This document shows, one piece after another, positions 34,268 through 45,951 of a stretch of DNA of 64,000 nucleotides. Below the pieces are notes generated by a model that did not search any database, was not told the DNA's origin, and saw only the letters and a list, made by a program, of their open reading frames with translations. Source of the DNA: Synanceia verrucosa (taxonomy: Eukaryota; Chordata; Actinopteri; Perciformes; Synanceiidae); assembly GCA_029721515.1 (NCBI GenBank), contig CM056559.1, positions 1,923,001-1,987,000 on the forward strand, given 5' to 3'. How positions within the stretch are numbered: position 1 is the first letter of the stretch; every line of letters begins with the position of its first letter. A program made the translations under genes and the position numbers.

Positions 34268-34450
34268 AGTGGCGTCAATAAGCCAATTTAAGGGGGGCTA
34301 AAATATTCTTAAGCCTCCCTAAATAATTTGGTGTTGGTTTATTTATTTATTTATTTGTATTTTTTTTGTTACAGAAAAGTGCAGACAAAGTCAATATAAA
34401 GTGGCCAGAAATTGAGTTTAAATAAATAAATCATATAACCTTGCATTGTT
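34268..34450 (+). mobile_element. Family D repeat, copy 2 (truncated)
   Basis: Begins CAGTGGCGTCAATAAGCC and shares GGGGGGCTAAAATATTCTTA, TCAATATAAAGTGGCCAGAA and ATATAACCTTGCATTGTTTA with 15680-16040. It stops at the adjoining TA/TG microsatellite. Confidence 0.55.

Positions 34451-34489
<39 letters not shown>
34451..34489. repeat. Compound (TA)n(TG)n microsatellite
   Basis: TATATATATATATA followed by about twelve TG units. Confidence 0.95.
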
Positions 34490-37320
34490 ACAGTGTTAGT
34501 AGTGCTGATCTGCTCAGGTAACCATTTCATTTTCACAGGACGTAAACTGATAGCAACAGCTGAGACTGACAGCAGGATTTACCTGCTGACACTGATATGT
34601 GCATCATTGTGATGCGTCTGCAGCTGTGCAGAGGTGCTCTTATATGCTCAAAGAGAGGACAGTAGTCGCTTTCAAATGCAGTGTGTTTTGTCCACACATC
34701 TTTCTGACACAGGAGATGAGATGAGACATTGAGATGTGGAAAGGAAAACGTCTTGTCACTAATGGACAGGACAGCCAATCAGTCAGTAACGAGCCTCTCG
34801 CTTGTCTAAATAATAGTGTCGTTATGATGATGAAACAAATGTGATGTCACAAGGTGTTTAGCCTTGTTCCTGCGTCTCTTAATGAGAGCGGACTGTGGTT
34901 GAATCTCGTCAGGTAAAATTACTACTATAGTAAAACAAAAACTACTTCAGTAATATCATATTTTTTCATGGCGCTGCACATAATTCAGCACCAGTATGTT
35001 ATCAGCTTCCTCTCCATTAGATCTCACACTATGTGACACTCCATGTGAGGAACGACACGTGAAGGTGCGACCAGTGGTCTGGATGTTTCATGTGTAATGC
35101 CTTAACTCTGGATTTAAGTTGTTGAGGATGTATACAGATGAAATCTGTGCAGCTCTTTTTGCTTTGTTCACATTTTTTTTTACAATCCTAATGCATAAAC
35201 AAGCTATACTGGAAATACAGTCTTGTTTTCCCCTTAGCAATTAAACTAAGGCACCACAAGCTGTTTTCATAATAATAATAATGATAAGGTGTCTTTTTAT
35301 TCTTGGTAGGAAATTTTAGAGCAGGAGTGCATTTATGGATTGTTGCCTTCCTTTATCTGCCATATTGTGCTGATTTTGTCTCTGTTTTTTACCAAATAAT
35401 CAGAGTTTTTGCATATTTACTCTTAGTTATTTCATCATTTTCAGTTATTACCTCTGCATTACGCTTACATGTTTATATGTCTTAAGTTAAATTCCTTGTT
35501 TGTGCAAAACGATAAACTTATTTCTGATTCTGCTATCAGTGAAACATTACCCTTTATTAAATCACTCTCAGAGCAGAAAGCATTAAGAGTTACAGACACT
35601 AAGGCGGTACGTTTGCTGAAGCTTAAGGTGTTCATCATGATTAATATAAACCATGGAGATGGAGAAACTGCACTTATTCATAGTAGTAGTTATCTGATTT
35701 TGCTAAAAGCGCTGGATTGCATTAAGTGGCATCTCGTATTTCTCTCCACTGGCTCTATTTAACACACAGACGTCTTTATAGGAATTATTCGACCTGCAGT
35801 TGTTGGAGATGCTGTCTCTATCAGTCCTGGTCGGTGTCCTGTCACAGAGCATTTTTAGTTTTACCAAATCGTCTGACTTTGCTGACACGGTGTTTGTTCT
35901 GGACCGCTGTATCAAAAAGAGCAGGAGGTGGAGCGATGCAGCTCCCTGAGAGGTGAGCCTTTTAACCTCAGCACGACAAAATGAGGCATCACCATTCAGA
36001 GAGCCTGTACTCAGTAATCTGTTCAGTCATGCGTCACTGTCACACGCATTCTTTGTGCCATCACATTTCTGCCTTGTCGTAAATACTTCAATCACAGCAT
36101 GTCTCCCCGCGAGGAATAGCACTTTCTCGAAGCAAAGCGGAGGCCGGGGCAGTTTCACATTGCAGCCAGCAGCTCATCCATCAGATTGAGCAATAATGAC
36201 ACCTTCAGTGTCCCACGAACAGCTTTCATAAGACAGAGGACTCGACTTTGTGTGAACAACAACAGTTTATCACAAGGTGCCAGTGCTGCGTGGCATGTTC
36301 TATGTGTGTGTGTGTGTCTGCGAAATTGATTTCTGATAAAGGACAATTTGAAAATAGTTTTATGATGTGCAGCTATAGTGCTCACCATGGACTCTGAAGA
36401 TGGATGACGTAGCCAGGTGTGAAAGCCAGTCTAAGGTGTGCAGGATGTTTCCGTCCACACTGTGGAAACGTTACTGAAAACATGGCTCAGCAGCCTGTCT
36501 GCAGCTCACCGCCTCGCTCTGTTACGTCCCATCTCAGCCTGCAGAAATATCAGGGAATAAACACCGAAAACAGGTAAATTCACGGTGAGCGGCGTCATTG
36601 TTGCATGCAACTTAAAATAACTTGGACCCTTAAATCACCACTGCAGAGTGGTTCAACTTTATTATAAAAGGTTCTGCTCGACGGCGTCGACGCATTATCA
36701 TTCGGCCCTGGTGTCAGAGCTGCAGCGCTACAGACGAATGGCTTTACATACAGCAAAAGGTCATCTCTTTGCAGAAAAGATAGGACAGCACGAGCCAAAA
36801 AGTGCACTCTGGGAAAAAGGACAAACACAATTATTCACATAGGTACACTTAACAGATAGAGGAAGAGCCTGTTTGTCAAGATGAGGAGTGCATACGGTAT
36901 TAATCGAGTGAGGAGAAGCATTGTGTGGGTTTTTTTTTATGATATCAGCACAATCAGCTGTCCAGGCCTCATGTGGCCGTGGCGTTACCGCTCGCTTCAG
37001 GAAACAGAAAAATGAAGTGTTTGTGTCTTTGTTGGTTGTGCTTCAGTGGGAGAGCCTCCAAAAAAATCAGAGTGGTGAATGTTCGAGTGAACGTGCGACT
37101 CATTAAACCACGGCCGACGAATTCCACCCAGGGTTTTTCTGCCTTGCATTATGCAAAACAGTCAAACCAATCAGTGCACCGTATAGATGAGCAGACCTGC
37201 TGTTGTCATGGAAATCATTTCAGAGTGAATGGTATCAAACAATTAAACTACAGCCATAGCATGAGTCACCTGCTACTGTAGCTTGAGATCATCGTTCTCT
37301 CACTGAAAGAGCGTTTCTGT
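34490..37320. other. No gene seen; 2.8 kb of single-copy-looking DNA
   Basis: Several short frames overlap on both strands (35469-35762, 35726-35956, 36155-36388, 36973-37281) without domains or consistent codon use. The part 36000-36200 is somewhat GC-richer. No repeat family recognised. Possible non-coding regulatory DNA. Confidence 0.5.
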
Positions 37321-40103
37321 CCATCGCATCCCTTCAGTGTTTCATTTGGCAGAGTGGTCAGATTAAATCCTTTACCTCAAATGACATTTTAACAAGATTT
37401 TGAGGTATGAAAGGTCTTTTATGTAAAGTCTGGTGTGAAGACTACAAGGCCTCTCCTTTATGAACTGATGCATTCTTGAACTTTCCCTCACACTCCATCG
37501 ATAAACGAACGTGCATCAATCGCACTCCTAAGCCAAAGATTTAAATAAGCACTTTTCCAATTTATTACAATCACGTTAAAAGAGCATTCCCACTTGCAAA
37601 CCTGATGATTAATCCACATAAATAATAGAGCCTATCCCTGGGCAAATCATTTATTTCCTTATCCACACTTGATCGTCATGCACAGTTACAACTCGAGAGA
37701 CGCTCTGCCTCCCCCGCAGTGGTTAAGTCACTTCTCGTTTTCCCCTGAGATTTAAGGGGATGGCGGATTTATTAACATTAAATATTCTGGACCGCTGCAC
37801 CGTAACCTCCATAACAAACATTTTCCTTTTCTTTTGGTCTTTCCTGGGTAAACAAGAAAGGCTGACTTCCCTTGTGGCAGGAAAAAATGAAGTTAATTAA
37901 AGTAGGTAATCAGTAGTTTTTCTTTAGAAAATGACTCATTGTTTGCTTGTTTACATGCGTCAGTGTGTAATTTTGACAAAAAAAGGCTGGGGTCCTATAT
38001 CTGCAGAGACATCAGAGAAAGCTCTGGTGTTGCTGTGATTTAATCCAGTGCAGTTAACCAAAAATATGTTACCCTCATCATATGTTCCCCTTTTTCATCT
38101 CATTTTTATGAATATATCTGCTCATCTTAACAGTAAAGACAACCCATTAATTGTTTTATGTATGGTTTGGTCTATGCATAATTCACAACATTACCAGTTC
38201 AAGGATAGTATGAAAGTTTGAAAGAAAGACAGTTGATGATCTTGGTTGTAGAAAAATTAGATTAAAGAGGATCCCCATGCTCTGCTAATATCCTCTTTGA
38301 CTGATAGCTTGCACAGCAGACAGCAGCTTAGTAAAGCAAAGCCTCTTATTTTCGTGTGAATTGCTTGCTCTGGAATTGATAACCTGCATTAAAATTCATT
38401 AGACTGCTAACAACGCGAACATTTGCATAAATTAGTTGTTTTCTTTTCATTTATGTTTGACCAGCAGGGCCTGCTGGAATAGAAAAGCACGGCAGAAAAG
38501 ATTTGATTTTTAGCCGCATGCATCGCTCAAAATATGGACCGAAAAAACGTGCAAAAAGGTCATAATATGCACGTTATTAAAGGTAAGTTAATTTGAGTAT
38601 CAGTGCACTTGTAGTAGTGCTGAAAAAGTTTAGCAGCGTTGAAGGCAAATAGAAATATAATCTGAAAAATATATACTAAAAAATATGTACTATCCCATGA
38701 AGGTCCCTTTTTATCATCACAAAGTTTATTTTTATTAGATATAATTGAAGGGAATATGAAAAAGGCAGCACTGTCACATGTTTTAAAATGAAAAAAAAAA
38801 TCATTGTAACAGAAGAAAATAGCAGTATACATTTGTGCTCAGTTCTGCTCACATGCACCAATAATCTTTCTCCACCTTATCGATGAGCTGATAACATGTA
38901 TGACAGCATTTTCCATGAGAAAGAAGAGAAAAAAAGAGCGACATAAGATCAAATCCTCCGGATTAATTCATATTTAAGACATGGCATGGCCCTTAAGTGA
39001 AATGTTCCTTTGACAAGCAAGTCACCGCATGTATTTTTCTTCTTCTTTTAGCAGCTAATTATATTATGTGACAGACGTTACAGTATATAATGGAGCAGTG
39101 AAATGATGATGGATTACTGACGCACACTGCAGTCCAGCAGGCTGCTTGTATAAAAATAACTGATAATAGTCCGTAATGTTGAATCCCTCGTTTGCTCTCG
39201 CGCTCAATCATGTCCGTTACATTTATTAATGAAACACAAGTCATGTTACAGTAAATTTTCTTAATTTTCAGTTCTATTATATCAGCTAACCTGCAGCATA
39301 AAGATAGAGCTGCTGTTATTAGAGTGTCTAAGCGTCAAATGATTGACATGGTTTAATCCCTACATGCTCCACCGTCTCAAACACGCCCACTTCTGCTGGC
39401 ACGAGCTTCTGAGCAAAAATACATATGCAATAAAAATAATTTTGGACATCATCATTTCTGTGAACGATGAGCGTGAACATCTTGTCTGCTTCAGTGCTTT
39501 TTGTTTATATGTCAATAAGTATATTAATGAATTACATTCGCTCCTTATTAAAGTCACGTTGCTGTCTTCTTACCCTCCACTACCTTTTCATGACACATCG
39601 GCACTAATTGGAAGAAAGCAGTGCTGCTGTTCCCTTTGGGTGGAGCTGTTATTGTGATTTGATGTGATTAGCTTTCATTATTCGAAAAAGCTGAACGATG
39701 TGCACCGCTCTGTTGAACCACTCGCTTTCTTTAATGCTAGCCAAACGGCTCGGTGATTTAACTTTCTGTTAATTCCTCATTCTTTATTTGCGTAACACTC
39801 TCTGGCTCCTGTAAATATTAATTTGCATTTGTGATTTAAATTGCACAGATTGGATTGGCAATTTGATTGAATGAAAGCGACAGTAGAATATGGAAAGCAT
39901 GACTGGCTGATCAGTTTGTCTTTTTGATGCATTTCTTTATTTATCCAAAACGACTTACAGTAATTGTGTTCGGTAACATGAGTACGACAACAATGATTGC
40001 AAAAGACTTGCATCGGATAACCTGATCTGGACTGAAGCTAACTTATATAAGGACATTTTTAAAAGCAGTGAAATTTAGGGTAACATAGTACATGTTTGGG
40101 TTG
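37321..40103. other. No gene seen; 2.8 kb AT-rich DNA
   Basis: AT-rich with many octamer-like and homeobox-like AT words (for example ATTTGCATTTGTGATTTAAA near 39820). This style is often seen in gene-desert enhancers but is not diagnostic. Frames (38560-38832, 39343-39657) have no domain. Confidence 0.5.
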
Positions 40104-40478
40104 CAGCTCTTTGAGTACCATTGACTTAATTCAACGTCAAAGTGTTTTTTTTTTTCAGCAGCGGGTCACCAATCGCGGTCTCCTGCAGCCTGTGAGCAAT
40201 TTTGGGGCTTCTGGGAGATGTAGTCAAACCAGACAATCAAAACAGGAAGTGGAGACGATCGAGATTAGAGAGCAAAACAAAGAGAATCTGGACAAAAAGT
40301 GGTGATTTTGGTGAAAGTGTCCTCTACTCTACCTCTGATAAAACAAGAATGGAACAAGGTAAAAACAAACATTTTTTTAAGATGAAATAGAGAGTCTCTC
40401 CTTTCATTTGAGCTATTCACTGTTTTCAGAGTCATAGTACAAAATATTCTGTGGGTCTAGAAATATGACTCAAAATAA
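40104..40478 (+). mobile_element. Family A TTAA MITE, copy 9
   Basis: The left end is CTCTTTGAGTACCATTGAC with the TTAA lost to GCAG. The copy is collinear through the ZNF143-like block (40206-40225), then lacks about 30 bases after GTAGTCAAACCAGAC where other copies read AGAGCATAAAGAGAC...AGAGATC. It ends at GACTCAAAATAAAAC without the right repeat. Confidence 0.85.
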
Positions 40479-41435
40479 AACTGACAACCACTTCTAGTCA
40501 CGCAGTCGAGGTTTCCTCTGAGTTTTTCCATTGGCTACCATAAGACACAGTGTGTAATGTAAATTTATTTGCAACAACATCTTGCGATGGTTTGAGCAGC
40601 TGCTTATGTAAAGCACCAAGGACCCTGCTGATGCAATAAGTATTTACTGAAGCACAGAACCACTAACGAAATTTCCTCTCTGCTGGAAATGCAGTATGTA
40701 ACAGTTGTCATTTCCAATTACCCAGACTGAGTAGGTGGCAGGTGATTGACCCTGTAAACATATTTTGTGCCTGAAGACGTGTGAAACCAGCCAAAGACAA
40801 TGATAATGGACAGCCTGTTGTGCTGCTCCTCGCTCTCAAATGCTTCTGCAGTACTGCCGTGATTTTTTTCTTAGTTTAAAACCAATATTTCTGTATCTGA
40901 TACATACTTTATCCTTGTGAACTCACTGTAATGTTAGCATGAAGATTAATCATATTAGCAAGTGTAAAAGTGTGTGTGCAAGCACACGTTATTAACATAT
41001 GGGAGGGATGAATCAGTTTGTCTTTGGCAATGAGAAGCACAGGATGTCTGTTCTGGCAGTGAATCATTAGGTTTTGTTTTATGCTTTTAGAAATGATAAA
41101 ATGCTGTTTGGGTTTTTGCTGTTGTAGCCCACAGAGTGTTTTACTGTCCATCTAAAAGGCTTGTTCCAAGGTGTTCAGTTAGGCTGTAATGAAACGGGAT
41201 GATTTGATATGAAATTAAGGTGATTTATTTGGGGATCAAACAATTCATATCCTCCCAAAAAAGACACAAAGCAACTGAGATGTTGCTGAATGTGACATTT
41301 TTGAGTATCAGCAGAAAATCCTTACTAGTTGTGGAGACAGAGAAGTCATTCAGGTTATATTTCCAATAATGTTTTGTGTATTGAATATTTTTATACAGCA
41401 AGCGATATCCAATTATGTTTCTCTTGGGCCCTCCT
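40479..41435. other. No gene seen
   Basis: Plain DNA without coding signal. Confidence 0.55.
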
Positions 41436-41740
41436 TTAACCCTTGTGTTGTCTTAGGGTTAAAAAAAATTGTAGGCTATACACGTACTATCTCTTGCTAA
41501 AATATATGCTTGGGCCTTTAGCAATAATAATAATAATTTATTCCTTAATTTAGTAAAAAAAAAAAAAAAACTGTTTCTGTGAAGTAATAAAAACAAACGG
41601 TGTGCAGCATTTCTTAACTGTAAAGAAGGAAAACTCATAGATTTTGGGTCATAATATTAATAAAGCTTCTTTATTTTAGAGGTTTAGTAGAGACGGGTCA
41701 TTTTGACCCTTATATAAAGTATAATATAAAGAAGGGTTAA
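41436..41740 (+). mobile_element. Family B TTAA MITE, copy 2 (both ends present)
   Basis: The left end is TTAACCCTTGTGTTGTCTTA (41436) and the right end is AAGAAGGGTTAA (41740), giving TTAACCCTT inverted ends and TTAA on both sides. GGGTCATTTTGACCC, an odd-spaced palindrome, sits 30 bases from the right end. It aligns in reverse to 14230-14584. A 16-base A run and a short AAT repeat lie inside. No coding capacity. Confidence 0.85.
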
Positions 41741-42731
41741 GTCTGTCCAGGCATATACTGTTTGCAGATGATTATCTACTGTATGTACATGTCAGACGAT
41801 GCTGGAGGTGGTGATGATCCCAAACACCCGTCCTGTTTTTCCTGCTGTGTTCATGAAATGAAATAATGTTAATAATGATACAGTAAACTCATCCTTCCAG
41901 TGAAGTGTGTGTGCTGCTGTAATCTCCTCCATCGTCTTTGGTGTTACAGTGTTTTCGTCCTGTGTGTGAAGCTCTGATCCCTCCTTATAGATAATTTATC
42001 AATTCAAGTGCTCTGGCATCAGCTGAGAGTTGTGTGTGCACACAGCTAAATGAGTGCGTTCTCAGATAATATTGGCTTTCACACTGTGAAGTTTCCTGAT
42101 GGCTATCAGGAAACTTGGTGCTCTAATTGATTTGGATCAATTACAGCTGACTCCTGGTTGTCATCAAGAAGAAAAGATCGATAGTCCAAGCCATGCCAAG
42201 AGGGGTCAGGAGCATTTTAAACATAAGCTGTGCAGCAGATGTGAAGCATGAACACCGAACAGGCTGCAGTTATAAAACACAGATATGCAGGTGAAATTTA
42301 TTAGTCCCAAGTTAAAATAACCTCCTCTCCCCAAACTACCTGTGCTCCAAATGGAAATTGTTGGATCAGAACCTTGGAAGCCATGGCCTTAGGTTTAAGC
42401 TAGACGAGGATAATGCAACACAAAACATCAAATGGTATCCATTATAAGCCACGCAGATGGATGTCAGAACACTGAAGCCAAAGCGACCTTGAATGGAGGA
42501 GGTTGTAATGGATCACTCTGTGTATAAGCAGTCATTTGTGCTCTGTAGACGAACATTAAACGGACTAAACTGTGCCATTTAGTAGTGTGCTGTGCTAGAG
42601 ATGACCAAGCAGAAACACATTACTGATTTTTACTGCTGGGACTGTAGCAGAGGCAGGCAAAGTGCTGGCGTTTTATATTTTGTTACATGAACATCAATTA
42701 GACAGTCAGTGGATCAAAACAATTATCACAT
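41741..42731. other. No gene seen
   Basis: Single-copy-looking DNA. A hairpin-like GTTTCCTGATGGCTATCAGGAAAC is at 42089-42112. No coding signal. Confidence 0.5.
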
Positions 42732-43179
42732 TTAACTCTTTGAGGGTCATCAACGTATTTCCATGTCAGTTTTTTTTTCGGCAGCAAATCGCGCTCTCCT
42801 GCAGCCTGTGAGTAATGCTGGGGCTTCTGGGAGATGTAGTCAGAGCATAAAGAGACAGTATACACCACAGAGATCAAAACAGGAAGTGGAGACGATCGAG
42901 ATTAGAGAGCAAAACAAACAGAATCTGGACAAAAAATGGTGATTTTGGTGAAAGTGTCCTCTACTCTACCTCTGATAAAACAAGAATGGAACAAGGTAAA
43001 AACAAACATTTTTTTTCATGATGAAATAGAGAGTCTCTTCTTTCATTTGATTCTATTCAGTGTTTTCAAAGTCATAGCACAAAATATTCTGTGGGTCTAG
43101 AAATATGACTGAAAATGGACAAAAACGCTGGAACAAGACCCTTTCTGTTTTATAAAACGGCTGGCACTCAGTGAGTTAA
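42732..43179 (+). mobile_element. Family A TTAA MITE, copy 10, reference full-length copy (448 bases)
   Basis: TTAA at both ends (42732-42735 and 43176-43179). The ends TTAACTCTTTGAGGGTCATC and GGCTGGCACTCAGTGAGTTAA are imperfect inverted repeats (the right end reversed is TTAACTCACTGAGTGCCAGCC). Internal order is: subterminal TTTTTTTTCGGCAGC; ZNF143-like block; ETS-like ACAGGAAGTG (42879-42888); CGATCGAGATTAG; TCCTCTACTCTACCTC; AAATAGAGAGTCTCTTC; CTGTTTTATAAAACGG near the right end. It has no transposase and would depend on one supplied in trans. The TTAA target and sizes fit a piggyBac-type MITE. Compared with copy 11 there are about 15 differences over some 350 shared bases. Confidence 0.92.
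42822..42841 (-). promoter_or_regulatory. ZNF143/THAP11-like motif inside family A
   Basis: GACTACATCTCCCAGAAGCC on the minus strand matches the vertebrate ZNF143/THAP11 consensus RACTACAAYTCCCAGMAKGC at 18 of 20 positions. The identical 20-mer occurs in seven other family-A copies: 5306-5325 (-), 9345-9364 (+), 13157-13176 (+), 32186-32205 (+), 40206-40225 (-), 44510-44529 (-) and 62080-62099 (+). The copy at 52308 keeps only the TCCCAGAAGCCCC half. Binding is inferred, not shown. Confidence 0.6.
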
Positions 43180-43375
43180 TGATGGTTGTCTGTTTTTGAT
43201 TTAAGCTGTGCTCCTCTCATGTATCCTGATATTTGGACAAAGTGCTTGTGAACCATGTGTTAAACCTGCTGGTAAAACTCTGACAGTAATTTTAAACTGG
43301 ACAAGCAGATGAACACAGTGATGAAAATCTTTTTTGAGCTCTTTTCAGTATCATTTTGTTTCGAAAGGTTTATAG

Positions 43376-43570
43376 ATGCTCTTATCTCATTTTAAACGGG
43401 GTAGCTCCAACAAACCATCCAACCTTTTACAACCGTACGTCCCATCAGGGTCATTCAGGTCAGCTGACCTCGATGAAGGTCGAATCACAGCGGAGAAACT
43501 CTCTGAACTTAAAACACATTTTTACTCTCTGGCTTTTGAGAGTGGCCTCTCTTTAATTCTTGTCTTCTGA
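43376..43570 (+). pseudogene. Relic of a LINE ORF2 C-terminus (L2/CR1/Rex-like)
   Basis: The frame reads LLQPYVPSGSFRSAD, then LSELKTHFYSLAFESGLSL. These are the final motifs of L2/CR1-type reverse-transcriptase proteins as I recall them (PSRSLRS..., then a gap, then LKTHLFSLAF). The intervening 30 or so residues that normally hold the LWNSLP motif are missing, so this is an internally deleted, dead fragment. No upstream reverse transcriptase or endonuclease is present. Confidence 0.55.
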
Positions 43571-43779
43571 GGTGTTGCTATATGTTGACTTTGATAAACT
43601 GTTGTTGTTTTTTAAATGTTTTTTATCAATGTATTTGTGTGTTCAGATGTTCTTGTTGCTATGACACAGGTCTGTTCAGTCATAGTTTACACTGGAACAG
43701 CTTAGCACAGGACGGTAAGCATGAGGAAATAGTTAGCGTAGCTTCGTCAGCAGTTCCTTTCAACATCTCCAAAGGCAAG

Positions 43780-43935
43780 GTAAGGCACATTTATTTATGA
43801 AGCCCATTCCAGTGGCAAGTCAATGCATAGTGCTTCACATAAAACATCAAAAACATGGAGACACAGTGCAAAAGAAACCACACAAAAGGATAAATACAAT
43901 TAAAAGGCAGCAGCAAAGAGCAAAGCTTCATTAAA
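43780..43935 (-). repeat. Reversed LINE-tail-like repeat
   Basis: GGCAAGGTAAGGCACATTTA, CAATGCATAGTGCTTCACAT and AAAACATCAAAAACATGGAG resemble the common fish repeat GGCAAGGCAAGTTTATTT...AAGTGCTTTACATAAAACA. Boundaries are approximate. Confidence 0.55.
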
Positions 43936-44449
43936 GACTCTATTTCTTTAATTTAAAGTTAAACTTAAGAGGAATGTTTGAGCGTTCTTTCAATAATATA
44001 ATTGGACAGTTGTTGCTGCAGTCTAATTTGATGCATACTGTAGATCGGAAAGCAATAAACAAGGAGGATAAGTATCACAAGGGAAGGTAATGAAGCATGC
44101 AAGTGATAACTGGAGCTGCAGTGTTTCCCCATTGGACTCCTCACTGTGTGTCATGTGCATCAGGTGGGGGTGAATGCATTCAACAAGGGATTAATTAATG
44201 TAATGTACACATAAGAATATAAATAAAATATTTCCTCATGGCATTATTATAAACACTATTATTGAAAATTGGAAAAGGTCCTTTATTGTTCTGTCACATC
44301 AGCATTTGTTGAGTTTTCAGTTGATGCCGATGTAATTATAAATGATGGTGTTAATTACTATAAATAAACATAAAATCATACCAAATGCTGCTTTTCCACT
44401 ACTTGGTACGACGCATTTCTACTCAACTCAGCTGTCGCAAACACCTTTT
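43936..44449. other. No gene seen
   Basis: AT-rich DNA between repeats. TGCTTTTCCACTACTTGGTACGACGCATTTCTACTCAACTCAGC (44390-44432) has the style of a hAT-like repeat fragment. Confidence 0.45.
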
Positions 44450-44865
44450 TTAAGTCTGTGAGTGCCATAGACGTATATGTGGGTCGCCGATCGCGGTGTG
44501 TAATGTTGGGGCTTCTGGGAGATGTAGTCAGAGCATAAAGAGACAGTATACACCACAGAGATCAAAACAGGAAGTGGAGACTATCGAGATTAGAGAGCAA
44601 AACAAACAGAATCTGGACAAAAAGTGGTGATTTTGGTGAAAGTGTCCTCTACTCTACCTCTGATAAAACAAGAATGGAACAAGGTAAAAACAAACATTTT
44701 TTTCATGATGAAATAGAGAGTCTCTTCTTCCATTTGAGCTATTCAGTGTTTTCAGAGACATAGTACTAAATATTCTGTGGGTCTAGAAATATGACTGAAA
44801 ATGGACAAAAACGCTGGAACAAGACACTTTGTGTTTTATAAAACAGCTGGAACTCAATGAGTTAA
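44450..44865 (+). mobile_element. Family A TTAA MITE, copy 11 (both TTAA ends)
   Basis: TTAAGTCTGTGAGTGCCATA at the left and GCTGGAACTCAATGAGTTAA at the right (TTAA 44450-44453 and 44862-44865). It shares GAGACAGTATACACC and GACTGAAAATGGACAAAAACGC with copy 10, which defines a subfamily. About 30 bases of the left subterminal part are missing. The ZNF143-like block is intact. Confidence 0.9.
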
Positions 44866-45549
44866 AAGCCAATAATGACTGTAATGCATCACACACAACG
44901 CTGTGCAATTACCAGATGACAGGATTCAGCATGTGTTGCGTCGGGGACGATGTCACAGCGGTTTCAGGCAATGTCGCTATGGCGATGGGAAAAGAACGAA
45001 CAAGGCAGTGAATCCGTATAGACTGACTGAGGGTCACTGAGTGCTGGATTAACAATAAGCATCCCAAGTGGAGAGCGCCTACTCACTCATAAATACAGAC
45101 TCCCACACTGTAACAGGGCTTCTATTAGGACTACTGACATGCTGTAATATACACACATCCAGCGAAATAAAGCAGTGAGGAAACTGTTGGTGGAAAAACC
45201 TGAAATATGTGCAGATTTAATGTCAGTGAAATGAAGTCAAGGGCAGATCTGTCACGTTTCATCCATTAAGCATCTCGTCTTTGTCTCCATTCACACATTG
45301 AGACATGCTTACTGTCTTCATACTGCTGTCCGTTTCCAGACTATACTGAGTTTCTGAGTGGACACGTTGCACTTCTATTTTTCAGGTGAGGTCAGATGTG
45401 CAAATGCTTCTCCGTCCTCAGTTTACCACAGTTATTACACTGTTATAGCATAGCCTATATGTTAATTTATAGAGGCTGAATTTTCTCAGAAACTTTTCAT
45501 TCATTTTAACATAATTTTGACTATTTGTGTTTTAAACTGCTGTTTCTAA
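44866..45549. other. No gene seen
   Basis: Plain DNA without coding signal. Confidence 0.5.
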
Positions 45550-45630
45550 ATATGCAAAGCGCCGAGTGGAGCGGCACTGTGTTCACTGGAATACAATGAC
45601 AATAAATGCTTTTGATTGATTTGATTTTTC
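45550..45630 (+). repeat. LINE-type 3' tail relic
   Basis: TGTTCACTGGAATACAATGA followed by CAATAAATGCTTTTGATTGATTTGATTT has the ACAATGACAATAAA-type tail of fish non-LTR elements. Confidence 0.55.
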
Positions 45631-45951
45631 ATTTGCATGTGTAGACAATAAAAAAAAACACTCACAACAATATGAATCAACCACCAAGGAACCACTGAAA
45701 CCTGAATATTTTATCTTTTGAAAAATAAAAAAGTGCTGTGAGCTGTTGGCAAGCTGTCTTGGCCAAAGTTATTGTCCACTATGCTCCTTTATAAAATGAC
45801 CAGTATGAACTCTGGGTGACTTATTGATCACATTTCTTGCAATAAATTAATGTGAGTGAAGTTTGAGGACTGCACAGGCAGATAGGCAGAGAAGCTTTCA
45901 TTTACTGGATCGAGAAATTTCACTCCTTTAACACTAGTACATATTCTATAC
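45631..45951. other. No gene seen
   Basis: Short AT-rich interval. Confidence 0.5.
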
